From: Kiritimatiellia bacterium
GTDB taxonomy: Bacteria > Verrucomicrobiota > Kiritimatiellia > SLAD01
Assembly: GCA_007127595.1 (NCBI GenBank)
Contig: SKZA01000195.1
Span: 1-14,068 of the forward strand
DNA: 14,068 nucleotides
Direction: 5' to 3'
Positions 6,431-13,008 of this stretch are shown here, piece after piece. Both the position numbers and the translations under genes were made by a program. Every line of letters begins with the position of its first letter. The stretch's first letter is position 1. Under the pieces are notes generated by a model that searched no databases, was not told where the DNA came from, and worked only from the letters and a program-made list of their open reading frames with translations.

Positions 6431-8272
6431 GTGGACGAAGTCCTATCCATAACGCCGCAAATGATGGTAGTCATGGGTTTGCTCCTGTTGACGATCATCC
6501 TGTTTATCACCGAAATCGTTCGCCTCGATGTGGCGGCCATTTCGATCATGGTCCTCTTGGGCCTCTTGTCCATGGTCCCGGGGTTGGAGGGGGTGGTGGA
6601 TACGTCGCGTATCTTCTCGGGCTTTTCCAGCAACGCGGTGATCGCCATCATTGCCGTCATGATAATGGGGGCCGGTTTGGATCGCACCGGCGCCATGCGC
6701 CATGTCGCGGGTTGGATCCTGCGTGCGGCGGGCGCACGCGAAAAGCGACTGATTCCGATCCTCGCCGGCTTGGCGGGCCTCCTCTCGGGTTTTGTCCAGA
6801 ACGCCGGTGCGGCGACGCTCTTCCTCCCGATCCTTTCCCGAGTGTCCGCGCGGACCGGCCTCGCGCTGTCGCGCCTGTTGATGCCCGTTGGGTACTGTAT
6901 CTTGTTGGGTGGCACACTGACGCTGGTGGGATCGAGTCCACTGATCATGTTAAATGATTTGCTGCCTCATGATATCGATCCGCTTGCATTGTTCGACGTG
7001 CTGCCGATTGGTGCGGCGCTGTTGAGCGCGGGCATTATCTATTTCGCAAGTGCAGGACGACGGCTCGTCCCCAACATACGGAGTGACGCGCCCAGCGGCG
7101 GCAATACCATGGAGTACTTCAAAAAGGTGTATGGTCTGGATGTGGTGATCCGCGAGGTGCGTTTGCAGCGCGACGCGCCGTGGGCCGGGCGCACGGTCGA
7201 CGAGGTGGAGAAAAGGCATGGCGTGGTCATCGTCGCCACATTCATGAAAGGCGAAATTCGCGTGGGCCCGTGGAGCGGCTTGACCGTTGAGGCCGGCGCC
7301 CGTCTGGCTGTGCTTGCGCGCCCGGATTGGTTTTCCTCCGTCAAGGAGACGTGGCGGGTGGAGGTCCTTCCATCGTTCGATGTCTTCAGCGACGCATTAT
7401 CGTATCTTGAATCCGGCATCGCCGAGTTGGTTATTGCACCGGCATCCCAACTGGCGGGGAAGACTGCTGCCGAAGTGGCGATGCGCAAGACTTATGGATT
7501 ATCTGTCCTGGCCATTCATCGCGGCGAGGAAACCATCCGCTCCCACGTCCGCGATGTCCCGCTGCGGGCGGGCGATAGTTTGGTCTGCCATTGTGCATGG
7601 AACACCTTGATGCGTCTTGAACGTGATCCGGATATTGTTGTGGTTACCAGCGATTATCCACACGAAGAACGGCGCCCGCAGAAGGTGTTCTTCGCGCTAT
7701 TCTTTTTCCTGTTAGCCATGGCATTGGCCGTCTTTACAAATGTATTGATATCCGTAGCCTTCTTCACAGGCGCCTTGGGAATGGTCCTTACCCGGGTACT
7801 CTCGATGGATGAGGCCTACCGTGCGGTAAGTTGGCGAACCGTCTTCTTGCTGGCTGGCATGCTGCCCCTCGGGATGGCGGTGCAGAACACTGGAACCGCA
7901 TCCTGGCTGGCGCATCACTTGTTGCAGGTAATGGGAGGGGCGGCGCCATGGATGATTCAGGCCATGTTGGCGGTACTGGCAACCGTATGTACCCTTGTCA
8001 TGACCAATATCGGCGCCACGGTACTCCTCGTCCCGATTGCCATTCAGACGGCCCTCCTCGCACAGGGTATGGGCTTGGATGCCGATCCGCGTGTATTTGC
8101 ATTGACGGTGGCGATTGTCGCCAGCAACGGCTTCTTGTTGCCAACCAATCCGGTCATGTCTATTTTCGCTGGACCGGGCGGTTATCGATCAAAGGATTTC
8201 ATCAAGGTCGGCGCTCCGCTGACCGCTCTTTTCCTATTGGTCACAATTCTAATGCTAAACCTCATGTATTAG
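6431..8272 (+). CDS. SLC13/DASS-type permease with two RCK_C (TrkA-C) domains
   Basis: 613 residues, typical for this subfamily. The start is GTG at 6431, preceded by AGGA (6419-6422) at 8-base spacing; the product begins MDEVLSITPQ. Seen: an N-terminal membrane half (about 10-208) including FVQNAGAATLFLPI, a soluble middle segment (about 236-400) holding two RCK_C-like domains (for example DAPWAGRTVDEVEKRHGVVIVA and SQLAGKTAAEVAMRKTYGLSVLAI, each a family-typical run), and a C-terminal membrane half (about 418-611) with TNIGATVLLVPIA and NGFLLPTNPV. The two Asn-rich hairpin motifs are the usual ion and substrate sites of the family. It probably takes up an anion such as sulfate or a dicarboxylate, driven by Na+. 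Substrate cannot be read from the sequence. Its stop codon abuts the 83-bp repeat. Confidence 0.88.
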   Translation: MDEVLSITPQMMVVMGLLLLTIILFITEIVRLDVAAISIMVLLGLLSMVPGLEGVVDTSRIFSGFSSNAVIAIIAVMIMGAGLDRTGAMRHVAGWILRAAGAREKRLIPILAGLAGLLSGFVQNAGAATLFLPILSRVSARTGLALSRLLMPVGYCILLGGTLTLVGSSPLIMLNDLLPHDIDPLALFDVLPIGAALLSAGIIYFASAGRRLVPNIRSDAPSGGNTMEYFKKVYGLDVVIREVRLQRDAPWAGRTVDEVEKRHGVVIVATFMKGEIRVGPWSGLTVEAGARLAVLARPDWFSSVKETWRVEVLPSFDVFSDALSYLESGIAELVIAPASQLAGKTAAEVAMRKTYGLSVLAIHRGEETIRSHVRDVPLRAGDSLVCHCAWNTLMRLERDPDIVVVTSDYPHEERRPQKVFFALFFFLLAMALAVFTNVLISVAFFTGALGMVLTRVLSMDEAYRAVSWRTVFLLAGMLPLGMAVQNTGTASWLAHHLLQVMGGAAPWMIQAMLAVLATVCTLVMTNIGATVLLVPIAIQTALLAQGMGLDADPRVFALTVAIVASNGFLLPTNPVMSIFAGPGGYRSKDFIKVGAPLTALFLLVTILMLNLMY

Positions 8273-8354
8273 AACCGATCCCGAAAGTGCGAATCGGCTC
8301 CCGCCATGGCGTTGCTTCGGCGCGGCACGCCCGCCGAGCCGAGTTTCTGGATAG
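8272..8354. repeat. Dispersed inverted-repeat element, short copy (83 bp)
   Basis: This copy begins at the last base of the permease stop codon and lies in the convergent gap before the M50 gene. It aligns end to end with 3571-3705 except for a 52-base gap positioned at a GGCTCC direct repeat of the long copy. The junction contains the palindrome CGCCATGGCG. The GC-rich hairpin at 8318-8336 is shared with the long copy and may act as a two-way terminator. The terminal inverted repeats are weaker than in the long copy. Confidence 0.65.
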
Positions 8355-8377
8355 AACGAACGCCACCCAATCATACC

Positions 8378-9244
8378 TTACCGTTTCGACCAGTCGTCGA
8401 AGAGCCGATCAAACATTTCACGTTGGCGTTGCACCATTCCTTTCCACCACCCGTCCACATCCGGTTTCTTGCGCGCATAGGGCGGGGGGCTGACAACGAT
8501 CGTGTCATCATCCGGCGCAGGCGGTTCTTCAGGTTCCACGCCGGGAAATCCGCCGAATCGACGATTCATCATGTCCTGTAGCACCACCATGCGATATTCC
8601 GAGCCCGCCGCGAGATAGATGAAGACCGCGACCGCGATGGCCAAAATGCTGAACGGCGGTAAGAGCCCCCAGATCCCGAGTACGATCGCCATGAACCGAC
8701 CGATTTTGGCGGCCACACGGGTGGCCGCGACACGTCCGATCCGCGGCGTCAGCCACGCGCGGAAAATCCGACCGCCATCCATGGGAAACGAGGGCAACAT
8801 GTTGAATAGGGCGAGGATCAGGTTCATCCAGCCGAGCACGAGCAGCATGTAGATCACCAGCCCCGGCTCCGTTCCGGCAAAGAGCCGCACCAACGCCCAG
8901 AGAAAGACGGCCAGCAGAAAGCTGACAATCGGGCCGGCAACCGCGATATGCATTTCATCGCGCGGATTATCGGTCATGCGTTCCAATTGCGCCAGTCCGC
9001 CAATGGGTAATAGCAGGATTTGGCGGACGCGAATGCCTTTGCTCAAGGCGACCACGGAGTGGCCCAACTCGTGCAAGGCCACACTGGCAAACAGACCGAC
9101 AGCCGCCAGCAATCCCCAGATCAAGGAGTCGATTCCCATGACCGTGGCAATCTGGATGGCGATCAAAGGCAGAAAGAGGAGCAACGTAATATGAACGCGC
9201 ACCGGAATGCCGAATACCGTGCCGATATGATAGGAGCCAAACAT
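8378..9244 (-). CDS. M50 family (site-2-protease-like) intramembrane metalloprotease
   Basis: 288 residues from the ATG at 9244, one base after the phosphatase stop; I prefer it over the upstream in-frame ATG at 9268 because MFGSYHIGTVFGIPVRV matches the usual start of this family and avoids a 23-base overlap. Seen: LHELGHSVVAL with zinc ligands His58 and His62 and catalytic Glu59, AGPIVSFLLAV (103-113), and FNMLPSFPMDGGRIFRA (147-163) with third ligand Asp156. About five or six membrane segments are visible. There is no CBS or PDZ domain; residues after about 225 form a Pro- and Asp-rich, then Trp-rich cytoplasmic tail. The family cleaves membrane-anchored substrates such as anti-sigma factors. 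Close linkage to the phosphatase suggests a shared signalling role, which is inference. Confidence 0.9.
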   Translation of the reverse strand: MFGSYHIGTVFGIPVRVHITLLLFLPLIAIQIATVMGIDSLIWGLLAAVGLFASVALHELGHSVVALSKGIRVRQILLLPIGGLAQLERMTDNPRDEMHIAVAGPIVSFLLAVFLWALVRLFAGTEPGLVIYMLLVLGWMNLILALFNMLPSFPMDGGRIFRAWLTPRIGRVAATRVAAKIGRFMAIVLGIWGLLPPFSILAIAVAVFIYLAAGSEYRMVVLQDMMNRRFGGFPGVEPEEPPAPDDDTIVVSPPPYARKKPDVDGWWKGMVQRQREMFDRLFDDWSKR

Positions 9245-9245
9245 G

Positions 9246-10847
9246 TCACGCCCCGTAATACGCCACACTCAGGATGGTAACATCGTCGGATTGGGGTTCG
9301 CCTTCGGCGTAGGCGTGGACGGATTTCATCAAGGTTTCCACCAGCTTGCGCGGCGGATCTTTCGGCGCTTGTTTAATGGTGTCCATCATACGGGCGTCCC
9401 CAAAGAGCTTCTTATCTGCATCCATGGCCTCCGTGACCCCGTCGGTGTAGAGGAGGATCTGATCGCCCGGCTGGAGCGTGATCGATTGTGTCGCGTACGC
9501 GAATTCCTCGACACCCAATATGAAGCCCTTGGGAATGTCCAGAAACGTCGGATCCTGTCCCTTGCGCAGGAGAACGGGCGGATTATGTCCCGCGTTCGAA
9601 TAGTGACAGACTCCCGTGCGAATATTGAGCACACCGCAGAATACGGTCACGAACATGAGGGCTTCATTGCTTTCCCGCAATTCGTCGTTGACGCGTGTCA
9701 TGATGGTCGACGGGCTGTCTTTCGGATTGGCCATCCCCTTGAAGAGCGTCTTGGTGACCGCCATGAAGAGGGCGGACGGCACTCCCTTGCCGGATACATC
9801 GCCGACGCCGAAGAAGAGGTGATCATCGTCCAACATAAAGAAGTCGTAGAGATCTCCCCCAACCTCGCGCGCGGGTTCCAGCATGGCGTAGAGGTCGAAT
9901 TCCGTGACGCCGGGGTAGGGGGGGAAATGTTTCGGCAGGAAACTCATCTGAATGTTGCGCGCAATATTCAGCTCGCTTTCGATACGTTCCTTAGCCGCGG
10001 TGAATAGCTTGATGTTTTCGATGTAGTCCTGAAGTTTGCGGACCATCTGCACGGTGGCCGCGGCCAAACGCCCCACTTCGTCGGAGGACGTCTGGGCGAT
10101 ACGGTTCGTTTCCTCTTCGAACGCTTCATCAGGCGCGAAACCTTGATCGCTCAGACGTTTGGTTTGGTCGGCCAGGGTAATCACGGGCCGCGCCACACGG
10201 TTGCTGAAGCCGATGCCGACCGCCGACATGATACCAAACACGATCAAGCCGATGACGATGCAATGAATGATGGTGGCCTGCAACTGTTCGCGGACCTTGT
10301 CGATATACACGTCGGCGCCCGCCAGATAGACTTCGCCGGCCTGATTGGTCATGGGCAGGACCACCGAGAGGAAGTGTCCGAATTCGTCCTCTTCCGCGTC
10401 CATCTGCGGCACGGACGTGTCGAAAATGGCCAGGACCTCGTCGGAAGCTTCGTACGGCTCAAAGAAGGGTACCCACGTGCCTTCCCGTCGTTGTTCCTCC
10501 GTACCGCTGGTGGACGTGAAGAAGACCTCGTCGCCGCGCCGCACAAAGGAATAGACGAAGCTAACGCCCGCGTCCTGCGCCCAGGCGGTCATCATCCACA
10601 TGATCTCGAGGTGCTCTTCCTCTGATACGGAATGCTCGTCCACGATACGGTCATGAAAGCCGGGCGGCAGCAGGTGAGGCACGGCCAAGGCGGCCACCTT
10701 CAACTGGTTAATGTGCCCATTGTAAATTTCCTCGCGCTGGATGGTGTAGGCGTGAAAGGTGAACGCGATCGTGGAAAAGAGGCTGATCAGAAAAATCGCC
10801 AGCATGATCTTGCGGCGAATACTGATGAATCGGGGTTGCTCCTTCAT
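9246..10847 (-). CDS. Membrane-anchored PP2C-type serine phosphatase (RsbU/SpoIIE domain) with HAMP
   Basis: 533 residues. Order: a short cytoplasmic N-terminus; TM1 about 13-34; an extracytoplasmic sensor about 36-190 of unknown ligand; TM2 about 192-214; HAMP about 216-275 (RVARPVITLADQTKRL, DEVGRLAAA); a short coiled linker SELNIARNIQMSFLP (291-305); and a SpoIIE/PP2C domain to the end. Metal-site residues are present: Asp332 (GGDLYDFF), Asp350 (GDVSGKGVPSALFM), Asp469 (LLYTDGVTEA) and Asp521/522 (SDDVTILSV). NAGHNPP at 418-424 is also diagnostic. Such proteins dephosphorylate STAS-domain anti-anti-sigma factors in partner-switching pathways after a signal outside the membrane. No STAS or anti-sigma kinase gene is in view. 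There is no Shine-Dalgarno before the ATG, but a strong promoter ends nine bases upstream. Confidence 0.93.
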   Translation of the reverse strand: MKEQPRFISIRRKIMLAIFLISLFSTIAFTFHAYTIQREEIYNGHINQLKVAALAVPHLLPPGFHDRIVDEHSVSEEEHLEIMWMMTAWAQDAGVSFVYSFVRRGDEVFFTSTSGTEEQRREGTWVPFFEPYEASDEVLAIFDTSVPQMDAEEDEFGHFLSVVLPMTNQAGEVYLAGADVYIDKVREQLQATIIHCIVIGLIVFGIMSAVGIGFSNRVARPVITLADQTKRLSDQGFAPDEAFEEETNRIAQTSSDEVGRLAAATVQMVRKLQDYIENIKLFTAAKERIESELNIARNIQMSFLPKHFPPYPGVTEFDLYAMLEPAREVGGDLYDFFMLDDDHLFFGVGDVSGKGVPSALFMAVTKTLFKGMANPKDSPSTIMTRVNDELRESNEALMFVTVFCGVLNIRTGVCHYSNAGHNPPVLLRKGQDPTFLDIPKGFILGVEEFAYATQSITLQPGDQILLYTDGVTEAMDADKKLFGDARMMDTIKQAPKDPPRKLVETLMKSVHAYAEGEPQSDDVTILSVAYYGA

Positions 10848-10856
10848 GAGGGGGTC

Positions 10857-10884
10857 AGTATAGGGGGGCGGCGGTACGGGTCAA
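10857..10884 (-). promoter_or_regulatory. Sigma-70-like promoter for the phosphatase gene
   Basis: Reading the minus strand, TTGACC (10884-10879), a 16-base spacer, and TATACT (10862-10857) match the -35 and -10 consensus at 5 of 6 positions each. The -10 box ends nine bases before the ATG at 10847, so transcription should begin about three bases upstream of the start codon. That agrees with the absence of any Shine-Dalgarno there. Confidence 0.6.
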
Positions 10885-10970
10885 GAGTGGAAGGGCTTCG
10901 GGCATTCATCGCCAGGCGTGCGGATGAGAGGGATTGTTATATCCGCGTGAGTCTGGCATGCTGCCGGGAT

Positions 10971-11798
10971 ATGAATCAGCCGATGGTCAAAGAGCTGGGC
11001 ATCATTGCCGGGCGCGGGGTGTATCCGCGTGTGTTGGCGGAATCGGCGCGCGCACAAGGCGTCGAACGACTTTGCGTGGTGGCGTTCAAAAAGGAAACGG
11101 ACCGCATCATTGAGCGCTATGCGGATGAAGTGCGCTGGATTCATCTCGGTCAACTTGGGGCGATGCTGGATGCCTTTCGTGAGAGCGGCGTGAAGCAGGT
11201 CGTGATGGCCGGTCAGATCACTCCCACGCATCTGTTTCAAATTCGCATGGACAAACCCATGCGGACGCTGTTGGGGCGGCTCAAGGAACGGAATGCACAT
11301 ACCATATTCAGCGCGGTCGGCGACGAACTGCGCGCAATCGGCATTGAACTCAGCGAAGCCAGCCTGTTCATGGAATCGGCCATGCCGGAGCCGGGCCTAT
11401 TGGCCGGTCGTCTTCCGAATGAACGCGAACAAGCGGATATCGAGTTGGGCCTGCGCGTGGCCAAGACGACCAGCGGTCTTGAAGTCGGCCAGACGGTTGT
11501 GGTGAAGGAAGGGACGATTCTGGCGGTGGAGGCCTTTGAAGGGACCGATGAGACCATCGAACGGGCCGGACGCCTGGGCGGGCCGGGCGCCGTGATCGTG
11601 AAGGTGGCGAAACAGGGACACGACATGCGGTTTGATATCCCGGTAATCGGCGAACGCACGCTGAAAAAGCTGAAGAAGGCCAAAGCATCCGTATTGGCCC
11701 TGGAAGCGCGCCGGACGATTCTGCTGGATAAGGACGCGGTAGTGGACAAAGCGAATCGCGTGGGACTGTGTCTCATTGCGGTGGCGGTGGAGCGATAG
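10971..11798 (+). CDS. lpxI: UDP-2,3-diacylglucosamine pyrophosphatase LpxI
   Basis: 275 residues from the ATG at 10971, the normal length for LpxI (formerly DUF1009). It hydrolyses UDP-2,3-diacylglucosamine to lipid X and UMP in lipid A synthesis and replaces the unrelated LpxH of Escherichia coli. Seen: GIIAGRGVYPRVLAE at 10-24, VVMAGQITP at 77-85, LLGRLKERN at 100-108, AVEAFEGTDETIERAG at 185-200, and DMRFDIPVIGERTL at 218-231 containing the conserved Asp222 region. The frame stays open upstream, but that part is antisense to the phosphatase gene and does not resemble LpxI. No strong Shine-Dalgarno; an alternative ATG at 10983 remains possible. The 123-bp gap to the divergent phosphatase gene shows no clear plus-strand promoter. 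It is followed by the oxidoreductase and lpxB, as in lipid A clusters of several phyla. Confidence 0.93.
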   Translation: MNQPMVKELGIIAGRGVYPRVLAESARAQGVERLCVVAFKKETDRIIERYADEVRWIHLGQLGAMLDAFRESGVKQVVMAGQITPTHLFQIRMDKPMRTLLGRLKERNAHTIFSAVGDELRAIGIELSEASLFMESAMPEPGLLAGRLPNEREQADIELGLRVAKTTSGLEVGQTVVVKEGTILAVEAFEGTDETIERAGRLGGPGAVIVKVAKQGHDMRFDIPVIGERTLKKLKKAKASVLALEARRTILLDKDAVVDKANRVGLCLIAVAVER

Positions 11799-11804
11799 TT
11801 AGTA

Positions 11805-11832
11805 TTCAGTGTTCAGTGTTCGGTGTTCAGTA
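11805..11832 (+). repeat. Short tandem repeat, four 7-bp units
   Basis: Four consecutive units: TTCAGTG, TTCAGTG, TTCGGTG, TTCAGTA. They start six bases after the lpxI stop codon. The first two units overlap the left arm of the 13-bp inverted repeat described at 11808-12023. Too short and spacer-free to be a CRISPR. Confidence 0.7.
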
Positions 11833-12023
11833 TTGAGACCACGGAGGTTCCTTGCAAAGATGCGGCCGAAATTTCGGGCCAATGCCGGACGGGACGGAGC
11901 CCGTCCCTCCAGTAGACGATGTCGGCCTGCTGGAGGGACGACCTCCGTGTCGTCCCCTGAACAGCCAAGAAATATTGAGAGGTTTATCTGTGATACACCA
12001 CACTAGCGTTAACACTGAACACT
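11808..12023. repeat. 216-bp segment bounded by a perfect 13-bp inverted repeat
   Basis: AGTGTTCAGTGTT (11808-11820) is the exact reverse complement of AACACTGAACACT (12011-12023). Between the arms lie a 12-bp palindrome CCGAAATTTCGG (11866-11877), a GGAG-headed REP-like pair (11891-11955), and an 8-bp direct repeat TATTGAGA (11831-11838 and 11973-11980). There is no coding sequence. It fills nearly the whole 259-bp gap between lpxI and the oxidoreductase gene, in an otherwise tight run. I see no target-site duplication outside the arms. Confidence 0.55.
11891..11955. repeat. REP-like inverted pair, GGAG-headed
   Basis: The left hairpin has arms GGGACGG (11891-11897) and CCGTCCC (11901-11907) with loop AGC, and continues into CTCC (minus-strand GGAG head). 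The right unit starts GGAG (11932-11935), then a hairpin with arms GGACGAC (11936-11942) and GTCGTCC (11949-11955). CCCTCCAG (11905-11912) faces CTGGAGGG (11930-11937) across a 17-base spacer. Same design as the pairs at 3458-3545 and 3592-3661. Confidence 0.65.
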
Positions 12024-12057
12024 CGATTTCCGGGCGAAGCCCGCATGGGGAGAAAAG

Positions 12058-13008
12058 ATGTCGCATAGAAAAGTGAAGATCGCGGTGGTGGGTACGGGTT
12101 CTTTGGGCCAGCATCACGCGCGAATCTACAGCGAACTCGACGCCGTCGAGCTCGTCGGGGTGTACGATGTGGATGAGGCGCGCGCGCGTGAGATTGCGGA
12201 GAAGAACAAGACACGGACGTTCGACGCCCTCGACGCATTGGCTGAACAGGCGGAAGCGGCGAGTGTTGTTGTCCCGACGGATTTGCATCGTGAGGTGGCG
12301 GGGGGGCTCATTGAAAAGGGCTTGCACGTACTGATCGAGAAACCGATCGCCGCCACGACGGCTGAAGCGGAGGAATTGGTGGCGTTGGCGCGACGCCATG
12401 ATGTCATTGTCCAGGTCGGCCATGTGGAGCGGTTCAATCCCGTATTAAGCTATCTCGAAGGCGTGGCAAAGAATCCACGTTTTATCGAGGCGCATCGCCT
12501 GGCCCCATACCCGCCGCCGCGCGAGGGGCTCCATCCGCGCGGCACAGAGGTCAGCGTGATCCTGGACCTCATGATCCACGATTTGGAAGTGATCCTGCAT
12601 CTTGTGGGATCCGAGGTGAAGACGATACATGCCGTCGGGGTACCGGTCTTGAGTCCCTCGGAGGATATCGCGAATGTCCGTTTGGCATTTCAGAACGGCT
12701 GTGTCGCGAACGTCACGGCCAGTCGCGTGAGTCCGGAACGCATGCGCAAGATCCGGGTGTTCATGGAGGACACGTATATCTCGCTCGATTACCAGAATCA
12801 GGGCGGGGAACTCTATCGCAAGGGAGGAATGGGCATTGCGCGGGAAGAAGTGCCGATCGAAAAGGGCGAACCCTTGGCCAACCAGTTGCGCGCCTTTGCC
12901 GAATGTGTGGCGCGACGCGACGAGCCGATGGTGTCGGGCGAACACGCCGCGGAAGCCTTGAATCTGGCTGTCGAGATCATTCACCGACTGCGTGAGGGCG
13001 CTTCGTGA
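12058..13008 (+). CDS. Gfo/Idh/MocA family NAD(P)-dependent sugar oxidoreductase in a lipid A cluster
   Basis: 316 residues. Seen: an N-terminal Rossmann fold with VVGTGSLGQHHA (10-21) and acidic YDVDEA after the second strand (suggesting NAD preference), the EKP motif at 94-96 with catalytic Lys95, GHVERFNP (121-128), and DLMIHDLEVILHLVG (170-184) with His174 and Asp175, the usual catalytic HxxD-type pair region. The ATG is preceded by GGGGAG at 12047-12052; a small hairpin CGGGC-GAA-GCCCG sits at 12031-12043. Its stop overlaps the lpxB GTG by four bases, so the two are translationally coupled. The position between lpxI and lpxB suggests a UDP-GlcNAc-derived substrate; GnnA, the UDP-GlcNAc 3-oxidase for amide-linked lipid A, is in the same family and often sits near lpx genes. 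Its aminotransferase partner GnnB is not in the window, so function stays open. Confidence 0.88.
   Translation: MSHRKVKIAVVGTGSLGQHHARIYSELDAVELVGVYDVDEARAREIAEKNKTRTFDALDALAEQAEAASVVVPTDLHREVAGGLIEKGLHVLIEKPIAATTAEAEELVALARRHDVIVQVGHVERFNPVLSYLEGVAKNPRFIEAHRLAPYPPPREGLHPRGTEVSVILDLMIHDLEVILHLVGSEVKTIHAVGVPVLSPSEDIANVRLAFQNGCVANVTASRVSPERMRKIRVFMEDTYISLDYQNQGGELYRKGGMGIAREEVPIEKGEPLANQLRAFAECVARRDEPMVSGEHAAEALNLAVEIIHRLREGAS

Noticed and set aside
9245..9268. Earlier ATG for the M50 protease
   Set aside because: It would overlap the phosphatase gene by 23 bases and add residues unlike the family's usual N-terminus.
10632..10970. Upstream extension of the lpxI frame
   Set aside because: It is mostly antisense to the phosphatase gene, and the resulting residues are outside the normal LpxI length and pattern.
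11805..11832. CRISPR-like tandem array
   Set aside because: The 7-bp units are contiguous, with no spacers and no cas genes nearby.
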